NCBI RefSeq assembly: GCF_000016165.1
Contig: NC_009253.1
Coordinates: 2,762,332-2,826,331, forward strand
From: Desulforamulus reducens MI-1
GTDB taxonomy: Bacteria > Bacillota > Desulfotomaculia > Desulfotomaculales > Desulfotomaculaceae
Length of the DNA stretch: 64,000 nt
Direction: 5' to 3'
How positions within the stretch are numbered: position 1 is the first letter of the stretch; every line of letters starts with the position of its first letter. Positions 29,059 to 35,865 of this stretch are shown here, one piece after another. The position numbers and the translations under genes were made by a program. The notes under the pieces were generated by a model that was not told the origin of the DNA, ran no database searches, and saw only the letters and a list, made by a program, of their open reading frames with translations.

Positions 29059-30366
29059 TTAGTCCTCTTTTGTGCCTTCAACAACCTTGGCATTTTCGAC
29101 CAGGAACTGAACAACTTTACGACGGGCTATATCTTGATTAATATGCCCCAGTTCGCCCTGTAATTCCAGAGTTTTACGTACAATTTCTGCATCTTGCTTA
29201 ACGTATTCAGCAATTTTTTGAATTTCTTCGTTCGTTTCTTCTGCAGTGGCAGTAATGTTCTCAACCTTTGCAATGGCATCAAGAACCAGTTCATTCTTAA
29301 CATTTTTTTCAGCATCGGGTCTCATGCGCTGGCGCATATCGTCCATACTGGTGTTGGTGTATTGGAAATATTGATCCAGGTTAATACCCTGCTGAGCCAA
29401 ACGCTGACCCATACTGTTCAACATTTCTTCAACCTTTTGGCTAATCATTGCTTGTGGTATTTCAACAGTGGCTTTTTCTACAGCAGCTTCTACTGCACCG
29501 TTTTCAACGGATGACTTGGCTGTTCTTTCGGCGACTTCCATTAATTTTTTCCGAATATCGGACTTTAATTCATCCAAGGTATCGAATTCACTCACATCTT
29601 TTGCAAACTCATCATCCAAAGAAGCCAGTTCTTTACGTTTAATTTCATTAATTTTTACTTTGAAGGTTGCAGGTTTACCTGCCAAATTTTCAGCATGATA
29701 TTCTTCAGGGAAGGTAACATTTACCTCTTTTTCTTCCCCCAGCTTTACACCCAGCAATTGCTCTTCAAAACCTGGAATAAAGGTGCCGGAACCAACGGTC
29801 AGGGAATAGTTTTCAGCATGACCTCCTTCAAAGGCTTCACCATCTACATAGCCGGTAAAGTCAATGAGCGTTATATCATCCTTTTTAATTTCCCCCTCTT
29901 CCAACGTTACCAATTTAGCATGGCGGTCTTGGAGACGTGCTAGTTCTTTTTCTACATCTTCGTCAGTAACTTCAGAGGAAGCCTTTGTTACTTCCAATCC
30001 CTTGTACTCGCCTAGAGTAACTTCCGGTTTAACTTCTACGGTAGCTTTAAAGATAAGGGCTTTGCCAGCTTCGCCCTGTACAATATCAATTTTGGGCTGA
30101 TCAATGGGTTCCGTTGCGGTCTCTTTGAGAGCTTCCATATAAGCGTCTGGAATAATAATCTCCACAGCTTCACCAAATAGAGTCTCGGTACCTACGAAAC
30201 GCTCTACCATTTTCCTAGGCGCTTTCCCTTTACGGAATCCTGGAACATTAACTTGCTTTACAACCTTTTTGTAAGCTTGATTAAGAGCCTGATCAACTCT
30301 CTCCTGCTCTACCTCGATTTCTAAAAGGACGGTGTTTTTTTCGATCCTTTCTGCAGTGGCCTTCAT
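29059..30366 (-). CDS. tig: Trigger factor, ribosome-bound chaperone and PPIase
   Basis: The 435-residue protein has the N-terminal ribosome-binding domain with the signature VPGFRKGKAPRKMVER, a central FKBP-like prolyl isomerase domain (about 160-245, starting DDITLIDFTGYVDGEAFEGG) and the long helical C-terminal arm domain. It shields nascent chains at the ribosome. It is the first gene of tig-clpP-clpX. Confidence 0.96.
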   Translation of the reverse strand: MKATAERIEKNTVLLEIEVEQERVDQALNQAYKKVVKQVNVPGFRKGKAPRKMVERFVGTETLFGEAVEIIIPDAYMEALKETATEPIDQPKIDIVQGEAGKALIFKATVEVKPEVTLGEYKGLEVTKASSEVTDEDVEKELARLQDRHAKLVTLEEGEIKKDDITLIDFTGYVDGEAFEGGHAENYSLTVGSGTFIPGFEEQLLGVKLGEEKEVNVTFPEEYHAENLAGKPATFKVKINEIKRKELASLDDEFAKDVSEFDTLDELKSDIRKKLMEVAERTAKSSVENGAVEAAVEKATVEIPQAMISQKVEEMLNSMGQRLAQQGINLDQYFQYTNTSMDDMRQRMRPDAEKNVKNELVLDAIAKVENITATAEETNEEIQKIAEYVKQDAEIVRKTLELQGELGHINQDIARRKVVQFLVENAKVVEGTKED

Positions 30367-30787
30367 TTCAAGTGTTCCTCCTTAAATATCCTATAGATTA
30401 TTATTCTTCCTACTGAAATTACACCCTCCCTTAGGCCGATGCAACCTTAATTATTCTTAGTTTAACCAAATATAGAAAAACTCTTATATTTAGTTCTACG
30501 AAGGTTGTCCAACTCCTGCCAAAGTCGAATCATTTACAGCCAAAAAGGGTAATTTTTTCCAGCTTACTCAATAACTAAAATACCAGGGCATAACCCTGGC
30601 AATCCTATATCATCCCAATTATACCATAATGTCTATGCTTTGCAAAACATTTGCTAACATAATATGTATACCCCTTTTTCTTAGATTTCAAGTATTGAGA
30701 TAATAAAATTTTTGTTGTATAAAGAAGTTGGACAATTAAAAATAAACAGAATTTTTTGCCAATATATTTATGGGGAGGTGATTCTCT
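30367..30787. promoter_or_regulatory. Divergent intergenic region between tig and the Cys-rich gene
   Basis: No gene is seen in this 420-nt gap. A clear promoter reads right: TTGAGA at 30695-30700, a 17-nt spacer and TATAAA at 30718-30723, for the Cys-rich ORF. A CCAGGG/CCCTGG hairpin (30583-30599) lies in the middle without a T-run. The tig promoter toward the left was not resolved. Confidence 0.6.
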
Positions 30788-30994
30788 ATGGTTGAAAAAT
30801 GTTCTATTTGCAATAAAGAAACGACACGGGTATTGGAATGTTCTGTTTGCGGCGAAGAAGTATGTTCTTCCTGCCATGAGCAGTGCAGTGTATGTGGCCA
30901 ATGGGCTTGCCATAAGCACATTGTATGTCTTAATAAAAAACTGTATGTTTGTTCAAACTGTTATGCTGAAAAAATTGTAGATTCGTTAGCTTAG
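30788..30994 (+). CDS. Very cysteine-rich small zinc-binding protein
   Basis: The ATG at 30788 follows GGGGAGGTG by 8 nt and a promoter at 30695-30723. The 68-residue product has 12 cysteines in CxxC pairs at residues 5/8, 18/21, 26/29, 33/36 and 55/58 plus C41, C47 and His 30, 42 and 44. This spacing resembles RING/B-box or tandem treble-clef zinc fingers and could hold three zinc ions. I do not recognise a named family. A terminator directly follows the stop. It is likely a real single-gene unit of unknown function. Confidence 0.75.
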   Translation: MVEKCSICNKETTRVLECSVCGEEVCSSCHEQCSVCGQWACHKHIVCLNKKLYVCSNCYAEKIVDSLA

Positions 30995-31019
30995 CCGGGA
31001 AAACTTACTTCCGGCTTTT
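30993..31019 (+). terminator. Rho-independent terminator after the Cys-rich gene
   Basis: Stem AGCCGG/CCGGCT (30993-30998 with 31011-31016), extended inward by AA/TT across a bulge, is followed by TTTTG on the plus strand and overlaps the stop codon. Confidence 0.8.
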
Positions 31020-31074
31020 GTATTTGTAATAGTTAATAGTGAAATAATAGCGAAAAAGGATCGAGGTGAAGAAA

Positions 31075-31191
31075 ATGATTTCCGGTTGGTCACTATACCA
31101 AACTCTTACTTGGCTATTGGTGGGTATCGTTACAGCAATGGTCTTATGGACAGCATTTAAATATATTAAAAAGCAAAAAACACCTAATTAA
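31075..31191 (+). CDS. 38-residue single-span membrane peptide
   Basis: A short frame begins at ATG 31075, 7 nt after GAGGTG, and runs 38 codons to TAA at 31191. The product has one hydrophobic helix (TLTWLLVGIVTAMVLWTAF) and a basic end (KYIKKQKTPN). The stop lies inside the terminator that follows, so the transcript ends right at the gene. The function is unknown; small spans like this are often partners of larger membrane complexes. Confidence 0.6.
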   Translation: MISGWSLYQTLTWLLVGIVTAMVLWTAFKYIKKQKTPN

Positions 31192-31206
31192 ACAGGTGTT
31201 TTTTGC
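31176..31206 (+). terminator. Bidirectional terminator between small gene and tRNA operon
   Basis: Stem AAACACCT/AGGTGTTT with an 8-nt loop is followed by TTTTTTG on the plus strand; the minus strand also reads into TTTTTTGC, so it can end the tRNA transcript too. Confidence 0.88.
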
Positions 31207-31208
31207 AA

Positions 31209-31293
31209 TGGTGCGGATGAAGGGACTTGAACCCCCACACCTCGCGGTACCAGATCCTAAGTCTGGCGCGTCTGCCAATTCCGCCACATCCGC
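31209..31293 (-). tRNA. tRNA-Leu (TAG)
   Basis: An 85-nt class II tRNA with encoded CCA. The anticodon loop CTTAGGA gives TAG (reads CUN). The extra arm and the GGTTCAAGTCC T-arm are intact. Last of four tRNAs in one transcript. Confidence 0.95.
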
Positions 31294-31303
31294 AAGTAAT
31301 TAC

Positions 31304-31379
31304 TGGTGACCCATCCGCGACTCGAACGCGGGACACCCTGATTAAAAGTCAGGTGCTCTACCAACTGAGCTAATGGGTC
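31304..31379 (-). tRNA. tRNA-Lys (TTT)
   Basis: A 76-nt tRNA with encoded CCA; acceptor GACCCAT/ATGGGTC, anticodon loop CTTTTAA giving TTT, T-arm GCGTTCGAGTCGC. Confidence 0.95.
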
Positions 31380-31387
31380 ATAAAACT

Positions 31388-31462
31388 TGGCTGGGGCGGC
31401 TGGATTCGAACCAACGAATGCCGGAGTCAAAGTCCGGTGCCTTACCGCTTGGCGACGCCCCA
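31388..31462 (-). tRNA. tRNA-Gln (TTG)
   Basis: A 75-nt tRNA with encoded CCA; acceptor TGGGGCG/CGCCCCA, anticodon loop CTTTGAC giving TTG, T-arm TTGGTTCGAATCCAG. Confidence 0.95.
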
Positions 31463-31481
31463 ATCTATCTATAAATATTAA

Positions 31482-31559
<78 letters not shown>

Positions 31560-31588
31560 ACAAAGAAATTTGCTGACTCGCAGAAATT

Positions 31589-31617
31589 ATATTACCAAAG
31601 TGTTCAACCATTGTCAA
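31589..31617 (-). promoter_or_regulatory. Promoter of the His-Gln-Lys-Leu tRNA operon
   Basis: TTGACA (31617-31612), a 17-nt spacer and TAATAT (31594-31589) sit 30 nt upstream of tRNA-His. The remaining 170 nt to cbiO are AT-rich with no visible gene. Confidence 0.85.
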
Positions 31618-31789
31618 GCATTGTTTCAACAAATCATTTTTTCTTATAGTTTGTCGTCACTGCTTAATCTAAATATTTTTGCCAGAACAATTATTAATTA
31701 TATATAATTTAATTTCTGTTGTCAATACTTAAAGTATTTTTCTGACACAAATAACATACAAAAATAAATACAATAAAAGATAACCGTTA

Positions 31790-32611
31790 TTATCTAGTTA
31801 AAAGCTGTTTGATCATCGCCTGGGCGTCTTCCACCGTGACAGGTATCTTCTGCTGATACAGTTCCTGATAGGGTAAGAAGATTTGACTGGCTGTGGGTAA
31901 TTCTAAATCTGCCTCCTCAACGAGCGCCGGGTCTGAGAGCAGCCTGGGCGCTCCCTGGGCAATTACCCTGCCCTCTGTAAGAATAACCACTTGGTCTGCC
32001 CACTGCACTACTAGGTCCACGTCATGGGTAGCCAGTATAATGGTTTTTCCTTGCTGGTTTAATACATCAAGGATAGAAAATAGGCTTCGTTTTCCTGATG
32101 GGTCCAAAAAGGCCACAGGCTCGTCCAACACAATCATATCGGGGTCCATTGCCAGTACACCGGCAATGGCTACTTTTTTTTTCTGCCCATAACTCAGGTG
32201 GTAGGGTGCTTTATGGGCTAAGTCCTTCATTCTTACAATACGTAAGGCTTCGTTAACTCGGTTGTTTAATTCCTCTCCCCGTAACCCCTGATTGATGGGG
32301 CCAAAGGCCACATCATCCCAAACAGTCCCTGAAAAGATTTGATCATCCGGGTCCTGAAAGACCAGCCCAACCTTCCCTCTTAACCACTGCTGGTTACTTT
32401 GATGCACCGCCCTACCCATAACGGTTACAGAACCCTGCTGCACAGTGTTAATCCCATTAAAATGTAATAAAAGGGTGGTTTTCCCCGAACCATTAGGTCC
32501 TAAAATAGCTATTTTCTTTCCTTTCTCAAAGCCTAAGGATAACTTGTCCAATGCCCGAGTGCCATCTTTATAGTAGAAGGACAAATCCTTTATTTCAATT
32601 GCATAATCCAT
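31790..32611 (-). CDS. cbiO: ECF transporter ATPase CbiO/NikO
   Basis: The 273-residue ABC ATPase has Walker A LGPNGSGKTTLLLH near 37, Q-loop GLVFQDPDDQIF, signature LSYGQKKKVAIAGVL and Walker B MIVLDEPVAFLDP. It powers uptake of Co2+ or Ni2+ by the CbiMNQO complex. It overlaps cbiQ by 22 nt and is last in the operon. Confidence 0.93.
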   Translation of the reverse strand: MDYAIEIKDLSFYYKDGTRALDKLSLGFEKGKKIAILGPNGSGKTTLLLHFNGINTVQQGSVTVMGRAVHQSNQQWLRGKVGLVFQDPDDQIFSGTVWDDVAFGPINQGLRGEELNNRVNEALRIVRMKDLAHKAPYHLSYGQKKKVAIAGVLAMDPDMIVLDEPVAFLDPSGKRSLFSILDVLNQQGKTIILATHDVDLVVQWADQVVILTEGRVIAQGAPRLLSDPALVEEADLELPTASQIFLPYQELYQQKIPVTVEDAQAMIKQLLTR

Positions 32612-33396
32612 TGGTACCCTCCCATATCAAAAAACTTAATTGTCCAAGAAGCAGAAATAACTCCTACTCCGAAGCCAAAGTCTATTTTTTTGACGCGATG
32701 GCAATGCCCGCAACAATGAAATTTACCAGTATACCCCCGGGCAAGCATGGCTAAATAAATTCTTTCAGCCCGCTCATAGGAACGCAGAAAAAGAATAGCA
32801 ACAGTGGTGCCAAGTGTTTTTATTGTATGAAGGTGCCAAAGATTTCGACCCTGGGTAAACCCCCTGGCCGCCCGGGCAGTTTGCATACGATCTAACTTAT
32901 CCAATGTCACAGCAATATAGCGTATGGTAAAATCCATTAATACAATAAAGATTCTAGGAACCTTCATGTGATTTAATGCATGTAGAAGATCCTTTAGCGT
33001 GATACTGGCCGATAGAAAAACCATACCTAGAAAAGCAGTTGCCATACGAAAGCAAGGAAGAACTGCGGCCTCCCAGCCCTGTCTGGAAGCAATTAATGTA
33101 AAATTCCCCAACTGCATGGTCAGCAACGGTTCTCCCGGTATTACAAAGGGAATAATCGAAACCATAACACCACCAAAGGGTAGAATCAACATTACTTTCT
33201 TAGCCAGATAAGTTGGCGAAATCCCGGCAACCATTAAGAGACCTAGCATGAACATATCCGCAGTTAACAATAGATGTTGATCCCGCAATGTCGTGGCAGT
33301 GAAAATATATAAAATAACGGCTACCAGTTTCACTCGGGCATCGATCTCTCTTACCCAAGTCTTTGTTGGTAGCCTCTCGCTAAGCATGTTTGGCAT
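32590..33396 (-). CDS. cbiQ: ECF transporter transmembrane (T) subunit CbiQ
   Basis: The 268-residue membrane protein carries the two ARG-type coupling motifs of T subunits (MQTARAARGF and YLAMLARGYTG) that dock into the ATPase. It begins with the family-like TWVREIDARVKLVAVILY. The last 35 residues after the second motif look frayed and overlap cbiO. ATG 33396 follows a GGGGG stretch; ATG 33387 is an alternative. Confidence 0.92.
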   Translation of the reverse strand: MPNMLSERLPTKTWVREIDARVKLVAVILYIFTATTLRDQHLLLTADMFMLGLLMVAGISPTYLAKKVMLILPFGGVMVSIIPFVIPGEPLLTMQLGNFTLIASRQGWEAAVLPCFRMATAFLGMVFLSASITLKDLLHALNHMKVPRIFIVLMDFTIRYIAVTLDKLDRMQTARAARGFTQGRNLWHLHTIKTLGTTVAILFLRSYERAERIYLAMLARGYTGKFHCCGHCHRVKKIDFGFGVGVISASWTIKFFDMGGYQWIMQLK

Positions 33397-33417
33397 GGGC
33401 TAACCCCCGTGGCTTTA

Positions 33418-33714
33418 TTAGGCAGAAGGGTTCTGTTTATGAATTAGGAGTTTCTTCATTCCCATCATGAATCCAAAGGTTAACAATACACCGGTGACCC
33501 CTGCAACCCCGGTGGCCAGGGATTCATTGCCAATACCGGGCATAACATAATCAGGAATTGGCGAACTCAGCACCTCCTTTCCCTCCGCTTTTACTAAAAA
33601 GTTCTTATCCTCGGCAACTCTCTCCAAGCCATCGGGATGAGGCGAGGCAAAGGGTGACAAGAGAGCAGCTACCAGAAGAGAAGCCAGTAAACCTAGAAAC
33701 AATTTTCTAGTCAC
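33418..33714 (-). CDS. cbiN: Metal ECF transporter accessory protein CbiN/PDGLE type
   Basis: The 98-residue protein has an N-terminal membrane helix (LGLLASLLVAALLSPFA), the motif HPDGLERVAEDKNF shortly after, and a second helix near the end (GVTGVLLTFGFMMGM). The PDGLE motif marks the small CbiN/NikN-like component that helps load the metal into CbiM. It overlaps cbiM by 8 nt. Confidence 0.9.
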   Translation of the reverse strand: MTRKLFLGLLASLLVAALLSPFASPHPDGLERVAEDKNFLVKAEGKEVLSSPIPDYVMPGIGNESLATGVAGVTGVLLTFGFMMGMKKLLIHKQNPSA

Positions 33715-34357
33715 AACAAATATCCTCCTTTTTAAACCAGGCTGGTTGGTAGCCCATATTTAATACCGTCAATACAACGACCGCGGTGATTAAACCTTCG
33801 CCCACACCAATAATAGCATGGACCCCCAGCATGGCCGGGAGGGCAACATTAAAGGGTACCGTACCAGAAACAGCCAGTTCCAAAGTGGTCATAAGGGCCG
33901 CACCCATCACAGAAAACCATGCCGCGGCAAAGGAAGCCAGTCCTAAACCTAGGTTTCCCTTAATAATCCCCTTGATAGCAACATTAAAGGCCCAGGCTAT
34001 AATGACACCAAGCACTGCCATATTGAAAATGTTAGCCCCTAGGGCTGTTATACCTCCATCTAAAAAGACAAAACATTGAATAATTAAAACAGTGGCTAAT
34101 ACAATACTGGCACTCCAGGGGCCCAACAATGTGGTGGCAAGGGCGGCACCCAGTAAGTGACCAGAGGTACCCCCTGCAATGGGAAAATTAATCATTTGAG
34201 CAGCAAAAATAAAGGCTGCCATCACACCCAATTGAGGAATTTGTCTGTCACTCAATTGCTGCCGTGTCTTTTTTACACTATAACCTAAAGCACCGATACT
34301 GAGGGTCGAGGCTGTGACCCAGGTTTTAACATCTAAAAAACCATCCGGAATGTGCAT
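33707..34357 (-). CDS. cbiM: Metal ECF transporter substrate-binding subunit CbiM/NikM
   Basis: The 216-residue membrane protein starts MHIPDGFLDVKTW; the N-terminal amine and His2 chelate the metal in this family. It has about six to seven helices and the segment GGTSGHLLGAALATTLLGPW. It selects cobalt or nickel. No cobalamin riboswitch precedes it, so the metal cannot be told from regulation. First gene of cbiMNQO, with AAAGGAGGG upstream. Confidence 0.93.
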   Translation of the reverse strand: MHIPDGFLDVKTWVTASTLSIGALGYSVKKTRQQLSDRQIPQLGVMAAFIFAAQMINFPIAGGTSGHLLGAALATTLLGPWSASIVLATVLIIQCFVFLDGGITALGANIFNMAVLGVIIAWAFNVAIKGIIKGNLGLGLASFAAAWFSVMGAALMTTLELAVSGTVPFNVALPAMLGVHAIIGVGEGLITAVVVLTVLNMGYQPAWFKKEDICCD

Positions 34358-34660
34358 ACAATCCCTCCTTTAAATTAAAGACTTACATGATTTTATTCTT
34401 TATGAAATATTGTATTCCTACATGTCCATGGATTTTTAAAAAACATTTCTCGTTACCTCTTTCATACTATTTGTTGGTTACTTCAAATCATTGTGTGACT
34501 TGATATTTATCTGCTCTTAGATAGCAGACCTTCATCCCTGTATTACAAAGAAATATTGTATGCAATATACCTTTAGGGTTTGCGTCTAACTGACTAACAT
34601 TGTGTTTAAAATTCTGCTATTATATGGAATGTACATTATTGTTTTAAGGAGGTCTTTCTC
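34358..34660. promoter_or_regulatory. Divergent control region between cbiM and azlC
   Basis: No gene is seen. The 12-mer GAAATATTGTAT occurs twice, at 34404-34415 and 34550-34561; the right copy extends to a perfect 16-bp palindrome (ATATTG-TATG-CAATAT, 34553-34568). These may be operator sites for the metal transporter or azlCD. No riboswitch core is recognised. Confidence 0.45.
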
Positions 34661-35362
34661 TTGACCCATTCCTTTAAAGAAGGTTTTAAAGCTGCATTAC
34701 CCGTGGTCTTTGGCTACTTTCCCATTGGCATGGCCTTTGGTGTATTGGCCGTTCAGTCTGGAATGACCACCTTAGAGGTCTTTATGATGTCTTTACTGGT
34801 CTATGCAGGATCTGCCCAGTTTATTGCTGCAAGTCTACTGGCAACTCAGGCGTCTATTGGTACAATTATATTCACTACTTTTTTGGTGAATTCCCGTCAT
34901 CTGCTCATGACAGCCTCTCTGGCACCCTATATGAAGAAAATAAGTTCTAAGCTTTTATCCCTCTTAGGCTTTTGGGTAACAGACGAAACCTTTGCTGTTT
35001 CCATTGCTGCGGTGGCCAAGGAGCCTAAGGATAAGGGTTTTTTCTTAGGTTTGTATATTACCTCCCATGTTGCCTGGATTTCCAGCACAGTTCTGGGATC
35101 AATGATGGGTAACTTTATTCCCAATCCAGAAAAATTTGGTTTGGACTTCGCTTTACCGGCTATGTTTATTGCTCTGCTGATTTTACAGGTAAGGCATAAA
35201 AAAGCCCTTGCCATTATTATTATTTCTGCTGCCTTATCCATTGGAATCAAATTAAACATGGCAGGTAGTTGGAATATAATTTTAGCCACTGTGATTTCTG
35301 CTACGATAGGAGTGTTAATGGATAAATGGATGGAAAAATCCTCACAGTCATTATCGGCATGA
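34661..35362 (+). CDS. azlC: Branched-chain amino acid exporter large subunit AzlC
   Basis: The 233-residue membrane protein starts at TTG 34661 after AAGGAGGT. It has the AzlC/YgaZ pattern: GFKAALPVVFGYFPIGMAFGVLA, VYAGSAQFIAASLL and LVNSRHLLMTASLAPY. With AzlD it exports branched-chain amino acids or analogues. It overlaps azlD by 37 nt. Confidence 0.9.
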   Translation: MTHSFKEGFKAALPVVFGYFPIGMAFGVLAVQSGMTTLEVFMMSLLVYAGSAQFIAASLLATQASIGTIIFTTFLVNSRHLLMTASLAPYMKKISSKLLSLLGFWVTDETFAVSIAAVAKEPKDKGFFLGLYITSHVAWISSTVLGSMMGNFIPNPEKFGLDFALPAMFIALLILQVRHKKALAIIIISAALSIGIKLNMAGSWNIILATVISATIGVLMDKWMEKSSQSLSA

Positions 35363-35646
35363 TGGTGGTTACATACATACCTCGTATGCTGCCTCTGGCC
35401 ATCTTGTCCCGGATGAATATTTCCAAGAGTTTTATGAACTGGTTGAGTTACGTACCAGTGGCAGTTTTATCTGCTTTGCTGGCACCGGAGTTACTATTAA
35501 AAGATGGACAACTTAGTATTAATTTGTCCAATACCTATCTCCTGGCAGCTATCCCTTGTTTTGCTGCAGGATTTTTTTCTAAGAGCATTTTTTTAACCGT
35601 AGTGGCAGGAATGGCAGCGATAGTTCTTTTGAATAATGTGCTTTAG
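35326..35646 (+). CDS. azlD: Branched-chain amino acid exporter small subunit AzlD
   Basis: The 106-residue protein has four hydrophobic helices and the family-typical TYIPRMLPLAIL near the start, then FMNWLSYVPVAVLSALLAPELL. It is the partner of AzlC. ATG 35326 lies inside azlC, so translation is probably coupled. A terminator follows at 35704-35750. Confidence 0.88.
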   Translation: MDGKILTVIIGMMVVTYIPRMLPLAILSRMNISKSFMNWLSYVPVAVLSALLAPELLLKDGQLSINLSNTYLLAAIPCFAAGFFSKSIFLTVVAGMAAIVLLNNVL

Positions 35647-35649
35647 TCG

Positions 35650-35865
35650 TTAGACTTCTGGGCATTCCTCTGGGGGGCGGCCATGGGCCTTAGCATAAAT
35701 TCAAAAAAGACCAATTTCCTTGGAAGTCCAGGAATTGGTCTTTTTCTTTTCTACCTTAAATCTTCTGATTCGGTAATCCTCTCGGGATGTTGATGATAAA
35801 GCCCTTCTATCGGCGATGACTCCGGACTAACAGCGAATGACTAAAGGCTAACAGCTAACGGCTTT
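35650..35865. repeat. AGCC/GGCT repeat block (copy 6) around the azlD terminator
   Basis: Near 35680-35693 lies GGCCATGGGCCTTAGC and at 35814-35865 GGCGATGACTCC, CTAACAGCGAATGACTAAAGGC, TAACAGCTAACGGC. They flank the terminator and reach the sbcC stop. No gene. Confidence 0.55.
35704..35750 (+). terminator. Rho-independent terminator after azlCD
   Basis: A 15-bp stem with one bulged T (AAAAAGACCAATT arm at 35704-35719, GAATTGGTCTTTTT arm at 35732-35745) is followed by TTCTTTT. It could also stop sbcC transcripts coming from the right. Confidence 0.85.

Noticed and set aside
25122-30366. Two Lon-type genes in one cluster as a novelty
   Set aside because: LonA plus membrane-anchored LonB next to clpX is a normal arrangement in spore-forming Firmicutes.
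34358-34660. Cobalamin riboswitch upstream of cbiM
   Set aside because: No cobalamin-box or conserved core was found in the 300-nt gap.
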